Shown in pieces: positions 8,726 to 16,608 of a stretch of 64,000 bases of DNA (position 1 is the first letter of the stretch; each line of letters begins with the position of its first letter). Source of the stretch: Mycobacteroides immunogenum (GTDB taxonomy: Bacteria; Actinomycetota; Actinomycetes; Mycobacteriales; Mycobacteriaceae); contig NZ_CP011530.1 of the NCBI RefSeq assembly GCF_001605725.1, positions 5,084,001 through 5,148,000 on the forward strand, read 5' to 3'. A program made the translations under genes and the position numbers. A model generated the notes under the pieces. It saw nothing but the letters and a program-made list of their open reading frames with translations. It searched no databases and had not been told where the DNA came from.

Positions 8726-10417
8726 TTGCGCCGCACAGGCCTAATCTCCCCGCTCTATGCGCTGGCCTTGGCGGCGGCCATCACGGCGCCGCTGGCCGCC
8801 CCCGGTTATCTACTGATTCGTGATGCCGTCTCGACGCCCCGGTCGTACCTGACCGATGCGGCGCTGGGGGTCGGCGAGGCGGCCCCGCGGGCCGTCCCAC
8901 AGGACTTTTTCATCGCGGTCATGACGACGGTTGTCGACGGCGGGATTCTGGTCAAGGCACTTCTCGCGGCAGGTCTATGGCTTGCCGGGTGGGGTGCGGC
9001 GCGCCTTGCCGCGCAATGGGTTCCCGCGGCTGGCGTTCCAGGACAGCTGGTAGCGGCCACCGTTGCCATCTGGAATCCCTATGTGGCCGAGCGGCTCTTG
9101 CAGGGACATTGGAGCCTGCTGGTGGGCTACGGCTGCCTGCCGTGGGTCGCGTCGACGGTCATCCGGCTGCGCACGACCACGGGTAGCGCCGCCTGGTGCC
9201 CGCTGGCCTTCTGGGTCGCGGTGGCCGGATTGACGCCCACCGGGACGGTGCTGGCCGCGATCGTCGGCCTTGCGGCCGCCTCGGATCGGCGATCCAGGCT
9301 GGGTGTGCTGACGCTTGCGGTACTCGCCGCGATGCCGTGGCTGGTGGCTTCGGGGTTGGGAACGGCGGTTCCTGCCGGGGACGAGGCGGGGGTGCATGCC
9401 TTCGCCGCCCGGGCCGAGCCTGGTTTGGGCACGCTCGGCAGTCTGGCCTCATTGGGCGGCATGTGGAATGCCTCCGCGGTGCCCGCCTCGCGCACCACGC
9501 TGTTCGCGCTGGTTTTCTCGGCAGTGCTGCTCGCCGTGGTGGCCGTGGGCACTGTGGCGCTGTGGCGCGCCCGGAAGGCGCTCGGGTTGCTCGGTATCGC
9601 CGTCGCGTCCGTGGTCATTCCTGCGCTGCTGGCGACGGGTCCTGGGCTGACCCTGACCACTTGGCTCATCACCGAGGTGCCCGGGCTGGGCATTCTGCGT
9701 GACGGCCAGAAGTTGGTTGCGTTGGCGATGCCCGCGTATGCGGTGGCGGGTGCGGCCGCCATCACCGCGGTACGCGAACGCTCCGTGCGATATCTGGCGG
9801 CTGGGCTGGCTTGCGCGGCATTGATATTCACTCTGCCCGACCTGGCATGGGGGGTAGGTGGCCGGGTCACCCCGGTGAACTATCCGGCCGGATGGACCGC
9901 CGTCGCCGCCCACATCAATGCCGATCCGCATCCGGTGGCGGTGCTGCCGCCGGAGACCATGCGCCAATACCCGTGGGGTCCGCCCGCCACCCCGGTGCTG
10001 GATCCATTTCCACGATGGGTCCGCGCAGAGACTGTGAGCAGCGGCGATCTCCGGGTAGACGGGCAAGATGTGCGTGGCGACGGCACCCGCGGCCGGCGTG
10101 TCGAGGAGCTACTGCGCGCCGGTGCGGCACCTCGCGAGCTCGCGGCACAGGGCATCGGCTGGGTTGTCGTACAGGCGAATACCCCTGGCCAGCAAGAGGT
10201 TCCAACAAAGATGCTGGCCCGGCTCGACACCGTCTACCGCGACGGCGATATCACCCTCTACCGAGTGCCCGAGCCCTGGCTCTCCATCGGCGCATCCTCC
10301 GGCCGTCGCGCCATAGTCATTGCCGCACACCTGGTCTGGGTCGCACTCCTCGCGGCGGGTGCGGTGGCCGCAGCCGCCCGCCGCTACCGGACACGGCTGG
10401 CGGAGCCGGACAGCTGA
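8726..10417 (+). CDS. Polytopic membrane protein, possible GT-C type (Rv0226c-like)
   Basis: 563 residues with about 11-12 membrane helices and a soluble C-terminal part containing GIGWVVVQANTPGQQEV. The motif WNPYVAERLLQGHWSLLVGYG sits where GT-C glycosyltransferases have a conserved loop, and the C-terminal portion recalls the equivalent part of AftD (QGISYLVVRND). I therefore suspect a lipid-phosphate-sugar-dependent glycosyltransferase or relative, but the catalytic acidic residues are not assured. I choose TTG 8726, 10 bases after the DUF3068 stop, for translational coupling; an ATG at 8627 inside the previous gene is the alternative. Synteny matches Rv0226c. Confidence 0.75.
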   Translation: MRRTGLISPLYALALAAAITAPLAAPGYLLIRDAVSTPRSYLTDAALGVGEAAPRAVPQDFFIAVMTTVVDGGILVKALLAAGLWLAGWGAARLAAQWVPAAGVPGQLVAATVAIWNPYVAERLLQGHWSLLVGYGCLPWVASTVIRLRTTTGSAAWCPLAFWVAVAGLTPTGTVLAAIVGLAAASDRRSRLGVLTLAVLAAMPWLVASGLGTAVPAGDEAGVHAFAARAEPGLGTLGSLASLGGMWNASAVPASRTTLFALVFSAVLLAVVAVGTVALWRARKALGLLGIAVASVVIPALLATGPGLTLTTWLITEVPGLGILRDGQKLVALAMPAYAVAGAAAITAVRERSVRYLAAGLACAALIFTLPDLAWGVGGRVTPVNYPAGWTAVAAHINADPHPVAVLPPETMRQYPWGPPATPVLDPFPRWVRAETVSSGDLRVDGQDVRGDGTRGRRVEELLRAGAAPRELAAQGIGWVVVQANTPGQQEVPTKMLARLDTVYRDGDITLYRVPEPWLSIGASSGRRAIVIAAHLVWVALLAAGAVAAAARRYRTRLAEPDS

Positions 10418-10439
10418 GCCACAGCCCATTCACCCGCGA

Positions 10440-11909
10440 CTACACAGGGGTGCGCGCCGACGCCGCGGTGAAGCTGTAATCATCCAGCTCAACTGTCCGT
10501 AATTGCCTCGCGAATTGCGTGGCGAACCCCGGGAACATCGTGGTGTTCTTGCCGTCCTCGGTCAGATACCAGCTCTGGCAGCCCGAATTCCACGTGGTCT
10601 TGCCCAGCCGCTGCTGGATGTCGTCGTTGAACCGGTCCTGGCGGTCCTGGCGTACATCGAGCGTCAACAGGTCCTTGCTGCGCACGATGTCGATCGCCTG
10701 CACGATGTAGTCGATCTGCGCCTCCATGTAGACCAGCGCGGAGTTGTGGCCCGGCCCAGAGTTGGGCCCGAATGTGAAGAACAAGTTCGGATATCCCGAG
10801 ACGCTCACACTCTTGTACGCGTAGGCACCCTCGGACCACTCGTCGGCGAGCTTCCTGCCGTCACGCCCCGCGATCGGGAAGGGCGTGCCAGCCTTGCATA
10901 CGTCGAACCCAGTGGCGAAGACAATGCAATCCACGTCGTGCTCGATACCGTCGGCAGTACGAATCCCCTTGGGCGACAACGTGGCAATCGGCCACGTGAT
11001 CAGCTTGCAGTTCTCCTTCTCCAGCGCGGCGTAGTAGTCACTGGTCATCAGCATCCGCTTGCATCCCGCACGGAAATCGGGAGTCAACTGCCGGCGCACC
11101 CAGGGATCGCTGATCTGCCGGCGTAGGTTCGCCTTGGCGATCCACTGGATGAGCGTGGTCACCGGGGTATCCCACACCATGCCCACCGCGGCGGCCTCGT
11201 GTGTCCAATACCAGGCCTGCCGGGCAAGGTCCTGAACCGCCGGGTTGTTGCCGAAGATCCTTTGCGCCCAAGCTGGATGCTGAAAGTCCAGGCGCGGCAG
11301 CACCCACCCCGGCGTCCGCTGAAAGACCTTCACCCGGGCCGCGGTCTTGACCAACTCCGGAATGATCTGCACGGCACTGGCTCCGGTGCCGATCACCGCG
11401 ACATGCTTGCCAGCCATGTCGTAGTCGTGGTCCCACCGCGCGCTGTGGATCTTGTGTCCGGCATAGCTGTCGATCCCCCGGATATCGGGCCAGCTGGCGT
11501 TGGCCAACGGCCCGGCCGCCATCACGGCGCACCGGCCGGTGAAGATTTCCCCAGTGCCGGTGTCAGCGGTCCACGTCCCGGTGCTGTCGTCGAATGTCAG
11601 CCCGGTGACGTCGACACCGAACTTGATGAAGCGCCGCAGTTGGTGCTTGTCAACCATGCGCTGGATGTAACCCAGAATCTCCGGACCACCTGAATATGCC
11701 CTGGACCATTCCGGATTCTGCTCAAAGGAATACGAGTACAGCAGCGACGGGATATCGCAGGCGGCTCCGGGATAGGAGTTGTCGCGCCATGTCCCGCCGA
11801 CATCGTCACCGCGCTCAAGGATGACAAAATCCTCGATTCCCTTTTCCAGCAGGCGGATGGCGATACCGAGACCAGCGAAGCCCGCACCGACGATCAGTAC
11901 CTCGGTCAT
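10440..11909 (-). CDS. Flavin-containing Baeyer-Villiger-type monooxygenase
   Basis: 489 residues. GAGFAG at 8-13 binds FAD and GTGASA at 174-179 binds NADPH. Between them YAGHKIHSARWD (149-160) fits the Baeyer-Villiger fingerprint F-x-G-x(3)-H-x(3)-W-(P/D), with Tyr for Phe. It should insert oxygen next to a ketone or oxidise a soft heteroatom using NADPH and O2; the substrate is unknown. The start overlaps the stop of the diiron gene by four bases (ATGA), so the two are translationally coupled. Together with the SDR gene the operon resembles the M. tuberculosis mymA-type lipid-modifying set. Confidence 0.88.
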   Translation of the reverse strand: MTEVLIVGAGFAGLGIAIRLLEKGIEDFVILERGDDVGGTWRDNSYPGAACDIPSLLYSYSFEQNPEWSRAYSGGPEILGYIQRMVDKHQLRRFIKFGVDVTGLTFDDSTGTWTADTGTGEIFTGRCAVMAAGPLANASWPDIRGIDSYAGHKIHSARWDHDYDMAGKHVAVIGTGASAVQIIPELVKTAARVKVFQRTPGWVLPRLDFQHPAWAQRIFGNNPAVQDLARQAWYWTHEAAAVGMVWDTPVTTLIQWIAKANLRRQISDPWVRRQLTPDFRAGCKRMLMTSDYYAALEKENCKLITWPIATLSPKGIRTADGIEHDVDCIVFATGFDVCKAGTPFPIAGRDGRKLADEWSEGAYAYKSVSVSGYPNLFFTFGPNSGPGHNSALVYMEAQIDYIVQAIDIVRSKDLLTLDVRQDRQDRFNDDIQQRLGKTTWNSGCQSWYLTEDGKNTTMFPGFATQFARQLRTVELDDYSFTAASARTPV

Positions 11910-12829
11910 CGCGACACCGGCTCATAGGTGAGTTCCTGCGACCAGGTCGGTGTCTTGCCCAGCACCTTGATCGGGAACAGATCTATTGCCTTGCCCATGG
12001 ATTCGGAGACGAATTGGAACGGCTGGGTCTGGTTGATGGCGATACGAGCGTGGTATTTGATGAGGTGATACGCGGGCAATCGGCGGGTGTTCTCGCTACG
12101 CTCGCCCACGTTCTCGTACCTCTTGATCGCGTTGTACAGCTTCTCCTCGGAGAGTCCCATCGCCGAGATGTTGGTGACCATTCGGGTGAGCAGGGGCGAG
12201 TAGACCAGCAGTCCCAGCATCACCGATGGTTTGACGAAGGTACCCACGGTTTCGACGATGAGCTGGCGCATGGAGCTGGCACCCAGCATGTCCAGGACCT
12301 GGAAACCCACAGCGAGATGGCGAGATTCATCGCTGTTGATGTGACGGAACACCTCATGACACACAGGATCGTCGACCTCGTCGAGCAGGAACTTGACCAG
12401 GGCACCGTCCAGCGCGGTCTCCAGCGACGGGATCACCGTACCCAGCGAGGCCAGCGATAGGCTGTCGCTGTAGCGATCGAGCCATTCGATGACCAGCCGG
12501 ATGTTCTTGTTGGGCACCGGCATTTCGCCCTCTTCGATCATCCCCCAGCGGTGCATCAGAGCCAGTTCGGCGTTGGCATGCCGCTGCTCCTCGGCATGGA
12601 AGTACGTGTAGATCTGCTTGAGGTCCTCGTCGGGCGCCTTTTTGGCCAGCGCGGCGAATCCCCGTGCGCCCACATTCTCGATCCACACCAGATCGGACAT
12701 GAATTCCTTGAGCGCGGGCCGCTGCTCATCGGTGACTTGGTCGGCACCTGGTGCGTCCCAATCGATATCGGCCAGTGCCCACTGCTTGTCCTTGATGGTC
12801 GCAAGGATGCTGTCGAGTGCGATTGCCAT
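11906..12829 (-). CDS. Ferritin-like diiron-carboxylate protein
   Basis: 307 residues, mostly helical. Four ligands fit a ribonucleotide-reductase/ferritin-like diiron centre: Glu51 (WIENVG), the E-x-x-H at 81-84 (HAEEQRH), Glu137 (SLETAL) and the E-x-x-H at 168-171 (SDESRH). An oxygenase, desaturase or hydroxylase role is inferred; the precise reaction is unknown. I chose the ATG at 12829 because AGGAAGGAAA lies directly upstream; the longer in-frame opening has no ribosome site. It is the middle gene of an SDR - diiron - monooxygenase operon, starting 16 bases after the SDR stop and overlapping the monooxygenase start. Confidence 0.8.
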   Translation of the reverse strand: MAIALDSILATIKDKQWALADIDWDAPGADQVTDEQRPALKEFMSDLVWIENVGARGFAALAKKAPDEDLKQIYTYFHAEEQRHANAELALMHRWGMIEEGEMPVPNKNIRLVIEWLDRYSDSLSLASLGTVIPSLETALDGALVKFLLDEVDDPVCHEVFRHINSDESRHLAVGFQVLDMLGASSMRQLIVETVGTFVKPSVMLGLLVYSPLLTRMVTNISAMGLSEEKLYNAIKRYENVGERSENTRRLPAYHLIKYHARIAINQTQPFQFVSESMGKAIDLFPIKVLGKTPTWSQELTYEPVSR

Positions 12830-12845
12830 CGTGTTTCCTTCCTGG

Positions 12846-13688
12846 TCAGTTTCCGCGCTGGCGGGAGAATCGTTCGGCGATGCCCAGCGCCTTCGTGTAG
12901 GTGTCGGGGGTAAGACGCTTGGCTTGCCACATGAATCGGGCATCGAGCTGTGGGAGTACGTAGAGCTGTCCGCGGTCGTGGGCGTCAAGGCAGCGCCGCG
13001 CCACCGAATCCGGGGAAACACCGGTCCATTTCATGGCGGTGGCGGCCAGCCGTGCGGCGGATTCTTCGATGATGCCGCGATCGACGATGTTGGTTTTGAC
13101 GAATGTCGGGCACAGCACGGTCACGGCAACCCCGGTGCCACTGAGTTCGGCGGCCAGCGTTTCCGAAAGCGCCAGCACCCCTGCCTTGCTCACGTTGTAG
13201 GCACCCATGCGGGGCGCGGCCGCGAAGCTCGCCGCCGAGGCCACGTTGATGATGCCGCCGCGTCCCAGCGCACGCAGGCGCGGTGCGAACACGTGACTGC
13301 CATGGATGACGCCCCACAGGTTCACCCCGAGCGTCTTGTGCCAATCGGTGAGCGGGGCGTCTCCCACCACCTGTCCGCCGGCGCCGATACCGGCGTTGTT
13401 GATCACCAGATCTGCCGGCTTTCCGAACCATTCCTCGGCGGTGCCGGCCAGCGTCTCGACCTCGTCGAACACCGACACATCGCAGGCCGCCTCGACGGCA
13501 CGTTCCCCGATCAGCGCCGCGGTCTCCTTGGCGCCGGGCAGGTCCACGTCGGCACACACCACTCGTCCGCCCCGACGAGCCAGTTCCAGAGCGAATGCCC
13601 TGCCGATGCCGCTGGCCGCGCCCGTGACCACGGCATCAACCTCGCGCGTGCGGCGCCCGCCGCTGCCGAAGCCCAGAAAGCTCACCAC
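12846..13688 (-). CDS. Short-chain dehydrogenase/reductase (SadH-like)
   Basis: 280 residues with a classical SDR layout: TGAASGIG nucleotide loop at 22-29, acidic ADVD at 46-49 suggesting NAD or NADP handling, NNAG at 97-100, catalytic Ser near 151-154, Tyr164 and Lys168 (YNVSK). The C-terminal extension (ARFMWQAKRLTPDTYTKAL) is typical of mycobacterial lipid-associated SDRs such as SadH. It likely interconverts an alcohol and a ketone, which would feed the Baeyer-Villiger enzyme downstream (inference). It is the first gene of the operon, with its start 95 bases from the divergent TetR gene. Confidence 0.87.
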   Translation of the reverse strand: MVSFLGFGSGGRRTREVDAVVTGAASGIGRAFALELARRGGRVVCADVDLPGAKETAALIGERAVEAACDVSVFDEVETLAGTAEEWFGKPADLVINNAGIGAGGQVVGDAPLTDWHKTLGVNLWGVIHGSHVFAPRLRALGRGGIINVASAASFAAAPRMGAYNVSKAGVLALSETLAAELSGTGVAVTVLCPTFVKTNIVDRGIIEESAARLAATAMKWTGVSPDSVARRCLDAHDRGQLYVLPQLDARFMWQAKRLTPDTYTKALGIAERFSRQRGN

Positions 13689-13708
13689 GAGTTCCCCTCA
13701 GCACACTT

Positions 13709-13745
13709 TGGTGGCACCCGCCATAACTGACTGCACATGCCACCA
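13709..13745. promoter_or_regulatory. Inverted repeat TGGTGGCA/TGCCACCA, candidate operator
   Basis: Perfect 8-base arms at 13709-13716 and 13738-13745 are separated by 21 bases, so the arms are about three helical turns apart centre to centre. CACTTTG is also directly repeated at 13704-13710 and 13744-13750. The element fills the 95-base gap between the divergent SDR operon and the TetR gene, the expected place for a TetR binding site. The spacing is long for a single TetR dimer, so two dimers or a looped site would be needed. Confidence 0.4.
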
Positions 13746-13783
13746 CTTTGACCTACGGCGTGCGCGGCTGTCAACATGGGGCG

Positions 13784-14416
13784 ATGGCGGCATCAGCGGG
13801 TTTATGGGGCGGACGTACCGCGGCAGAGCGCCGCGCCGAGCGCCGGGAACGGCTGGTCACCGCCGCTCAGGAGATTTGGGCCGAACAGGGCTGGGCAGCG
13901 GTCACCATGCGCGGCGTCTGCGCACGAACCTCGCTGAACGACAGATACTTCTACGAGGATTTCGCCGATCGTGACGATCTACTGGCCGCGGTCTGGGACG
14001 GCATGCGTGACGAGATCATCGGACGGATCTCAGATATCGCCGGCGAAGACCCGGACCGTCCCGCGCTGGAGACCCTGCGTAAGACGATCGCCCTTGTCGT
14101 CGAGCGGGTTTCGGCCGATCCCGGCTGGGCGGAGATCATCTTCGTCCGGCATGTCGGCAGCGCGATACTGGAGCAGCGACGGACCGACCTACTGCATCAA
14201 GCCACCGCGGTGCTGATGGCGGCCGCCGAGCCCTATCTGGTGAAGGACGTCGACCGCACCGGATTCCGGATGGACACCCTGGTGGGCATCGGCGGATTCA
14301 GTGAATTGGTCAACGCGTGGCGCTCCGGACTTATCGACGTCAGCGCGACGGAGCTTATTGACCACAGCGCCCGCATCGGGGCCACGCTGGCGGCACGGTA
14401 TCTCACGGCCGCCTGA
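13784..14416 (+). CDS. TetR-family transcriptional regulator
   Basis: 210 residues from ATG 13784; a TTG at 13748 would add 12 residues. The N-terminal DNA-binding domain (about 12-62) contains RLVTAAQEIWAEQG and the recognition helix region VCARTSLNDRYFYEDFADRDDL, typical of TetR. The C-terminal ligand domain is helical. It is divergent from the SDR/diiron/monooxygenase operon, with an inverted repeat in the shared gap, so it probably represses that operon and itself until a lipophilic ligand binds (inference). Its stop lies within a hairpin shared with the convergent glycosyltransferase. Confidence 0.85.
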   Translation: MAASAGLWGGRTAAERRAERRERLVTAAQEIWAEQGWAAVTMRGVCARTSLNDRYFYEDFADRDDLLAAVWDGMRDEIIGRISDIAGEDPDRPALETLRKTIALVVERVSADPGWAEIIFVRHVGSAILEQRRTDLLHQATAVLMAAAEPYLVKDVDRTGFRMDTLVGIGGFSELVNAWRSGLIDVSATELIDHSARIGATLAARYLTAA

Positions 14417-14430
14417 GCGATCTCAGGCGG
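14409..14430. terminator. Bidirectional hairpin between convergent TetR and GT4 genes
   Basis: CCGCCTGAG and CTCAGGCGG pair perfectly over 9 bases around a four-base CGAT loop, spanning both stop codons (TetR TGA at 14414-14416; glycosyltransferase stop at 14423-14425). There is no T tract on either strand. I read it as a compact convergent terminator. Confidence 0.5.
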
Positions 14431-15652
14431 GAATCTCAACCTGCGGGGCCACCACGGGCTCGGCACCAATGATGCCCGAGACCGGCACCCCCATGACCGC
14501 CGCCTTGAGCACAGCCGAGACTCCGGCCGCGCTGCGCTGCCACGACAGATCGGCACAGCGAGCCCGCGCCGCCTCTCCCATGCGATAACGAAGCTTGTTG
14601 TCCGCCAAAAGAGTCGCGGTATGCCGCACAAACTGATCTTGGTCGTGGGCGAGTAGGCCGGTGATACCGTCCGTGACTGAATCCGTGAGCCCGCCGGAAG
14701 ACCGGTAGCCGATGGTGGGCACACCGTGTTGCGCCGCCTCGGTGACTGCCAGCCCCCAACCCTCCTTGCGGGACGGCATCAAGTGCACCCAGGCACGCTG
14801 TAACACGCGATGCTTGGCTTCCTCGTCAAGGTAACCGTGAAAGGTCACCGCGTCGGAAATGCCAAGTCGGGCAGCATGTTCCACCAAGGGCTGCATCCAC
14901 CAACCATCGCCGACGACATCGAGATGCACGTCGGGCACATGGTCACGCAGCAGCGCCAAGGTCGTCAGCGCGTGCTCGATCTGCTTGTGCGGCACCAAGC
15001 GTGAGAGCACCACCGCGCGTGGCGTCTCGCTGCGCAGGTCCACCGCGCCGCCGCAGAGGTGGATGCCGACTTGGTCGACACCGTTACGCACCACCGCTAT
15101 CCGGCCGGAATCCACACCCAGGGCCATCAGATCCGACGCGGACGGTTGCGAGACGGTCAGATACTGGTTGCGCCGGTGCATCCGTGGCGACAACCGCGAT
15201 TCCAGCCACCACCCCAGCTTGCCGATGAGCGGTCCGGCCACCGGCCACTGTTCCCGATGACAGTGATGCACCAGCACCACCACCGGCGCGGACGCAACGG
15301 TGGTCGCGAAGAAAGGGATGCCGTTCTGGGTGTCAATGACAACGTCCGGGCGTACGTCGCGCAGCGCACCCAGGCCCAGACGCCCGGCCAACAACGACAA
15401 CAGTGCGCGCGGGTACACCGTGAAGCGGCCACCGGCACGCGAGATACGCACCCCGTCGACCACCTCGCGACGGGGCGCTCCCGGGTAAGCGGCACATCGC
15501 AAGGTCACCTTCACCCCGGATGCCGCCAGCTCGGCGCCAATACGCTGCAGGTATGTCTCGCTGCCACCACCCTGCGGATGGGCGGTATCGCGCCAGCACA
15601 GCATGAGGACCTCCCGTGGGAGGTCCGGCTGATCTGACAGTTCGCTAAACAT
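14423..15652 (-). CDS. GT4-family glycosyltransferase (Rv0225-like)
   Basis: 409 residues in GT-B fold. The N-terminal GGGSETYLQRIGAEL is the GT4 acceptor-domain loop. The C-terminal donor domain has GYLDEEAKHRVLQRAWVHLMPS and EGWGLAVTE, the E-x7-E motif that binds the sugar nucleotide. It probably adds a hexose to a lipid or glycan at the cytosolic face. I chose ATG 15652 because a TAGGGT -10 lies 8 bases upstream, implying a leaderless or near-leaderless transcript. It is divergent from the methyltransferase gene, as Rv0225 and Rv0224c are in M. tuberculosis. Confidence 0.88.
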   Translation of the reverse strand: MFSELSDQPDLPREVLMLCWRDTAHPQGGGSETYLQRIGAELAASGVKVTLRCAAYPGAPRREVVDGVRISRAGGRFTVYPRALLSLLAGRLGLGALRDVRPDVVIDTQNGIPFFATTVASAPVVVLVHHCHREQWPVAGPLIGKLGWWLESRLSPRMHRRNQYLTVSQPSASDLMALGVDSGRIAVVRNGVDQVGIHLCGGAVDLRSETPRAVVLSRLVPHKQIEHALTTLALLRDHVPDVHLDVVGDGWWMQPLVEHAARLGISDAVTFHGYLDEEAKHRVLQRAWVHLMPSRKEGWGLAVTEAAQHGVPTIGYRSSGGLTDSVTDGITGLLAHDQDQFVRHTATLLADNKLRYRMGEAARARCADLSWQRSAAGVSAVLKAAVMGVPVSGIIGAEPVVAPQVEIPA

Positions 15653-15659
15653 CGTTAAG

Positions 15660-15679
15660 CACCCTAGGCCGTTAGGGTG
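15660..15679. promoter_or_regulatory. Back-to-back divergent -10 elements (inverted TAGGGTG)
   Basis: CACCCTA at 15660-15666 and TAGGGTG at 15673-15679 are inverted copies six bases apart. Each contains TAGGGT, a good TANNNT -10. The leftward copy ends 8 bases before the glycosyltransferase ATG at 15652; the rightward copy is about 55 bases before the methyltransferase GTG. The two promoters would overlap physically and probably exclude one another. Confidence 0.45.
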
Positions 15680-15733
15680 GGCCTCCAGAAATTTCTGTCG
15701 CCACCACAAGGAAACCGACCAGGACGAAAACGC

Positions 15734-16513
15734 GTGCCGGAAATCACCGATCTGTTTGCCCAACGTGCCACACTTCGACGTTCGACGAGATTGTTGGCAT
15801 CTTTCCGCTTTGAGCAGAGTGCGCCAGAGAGGTTCTACGGCACGCTCGCCCAGGACACTGTTCACCTGATCACAGACTTGTGGCGCCAGACAACTGGATC
15901 CGGATTGCAGAACCGCACGGTGCTGGATGTCGGCGGCGGACCGGGCTACTTCGCGTCTGCCTTCGCCGATGCCGGGGCGCGGTACATCGGCGTAGAGCCC
16001 GATCCCCGCGAAATGCACGCCGCCCCTGACGGTCACAACGGTATTCAGGACCCTCGTGCGGCGTACCTGCGCGCGTCCGGGATGGCACTGCCCCTGGCCG
16101 ACGACAGTGTGGACATCTGCCTGTCCTCGAACGTCGCCGAGCACGTGCCACAGCCCTGGCGCCTCGGCGAAGAGATGCTGCGGGTCACCCGTCCCGGCGG
16201 GCTGGCGGTCTTGTCGTACACCGTCTGGCTCGGCCCGTTCGGCGGCCATGAGATGGGCCTGACCCATTACTTCGGTGGTGCCCGCGCCGCCCGCTGGTAC
16301 ACCCGCAAGCACGGCCACCCGCCGAAAAACAACTACGGGTCGTCACTTTTCCCGGTATCAGTGCGCGACGGGCTGCAGTGGGCCCGCGACACGGGCACCC
16401 TGGTGGCCGCATTTCCCCGCTACCACCCTAAATGGGCATGGCGGATCACAAAAGTTCCCGCTGTACGGGAGGTTCTGGTGAGCAATTTGGTGCTTGTCCT
16501 GCGCCCCCACTGA
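15734..16513 (+). CDS. Class I SAM-dependent methyltransferase (Rv0224c-like)
   Basis: 259 residues from GTG 15734, chosen because AGGACG lies 7 bases upstream; length matches Rv0224c (about 254). LDVGGGPGYFASAFADAGA is motif I of the SAM-binding Rossmann fold, VEPD is motif II and LSSNVAEHVPQPW is motif IV of the methyltransferase type 11 domain. The C-terminal half carries HYFGGARAARWYTRKHGH. The substrate is unknown. The divergent glycosyltransferase and conserved pairing suggest both act on one envelope glycoconjugate. Confidence 0.88.
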   Translation: MPEITDLFAQRATLRRSTRLLASFRFEQSAPERFYGTLAQDTVHLITDLWRQTTGSGLQNRTVLDVGGGPGYFASAFADAGARYIGVEPDPREMHAAPDGHNGIQDPRAAYLRASGMALPLADDSVDICLSSNVAEHVPQPWRLGEEMLRVTRPGGLAVLSYTVWLGPFGGHEMGLTHYFGGARAARWYTRKHGHPPKNNYGSSLFPVSVRDGLQWARDTGTLVAAFPRYHPKWAWRITKVPAVREVLVSNLVLVLRPH

Positions 16514-16608
16514 ATCCAGAATTGCAACAGGTTCCACTTCCCCTGACTGCCCGGTAGTGTTGCGTGCGTCACGCAACGAGGCGGACATGAAACGGAAGTC
16601 ACGACACC

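Noticed and set aside
15653..16318. N-terminal extension of the GT4 frame to 631 codons
   Set aside because: It runs antisense through the methyltransferase gene; the glycosyltransferase fold begins at 15652.
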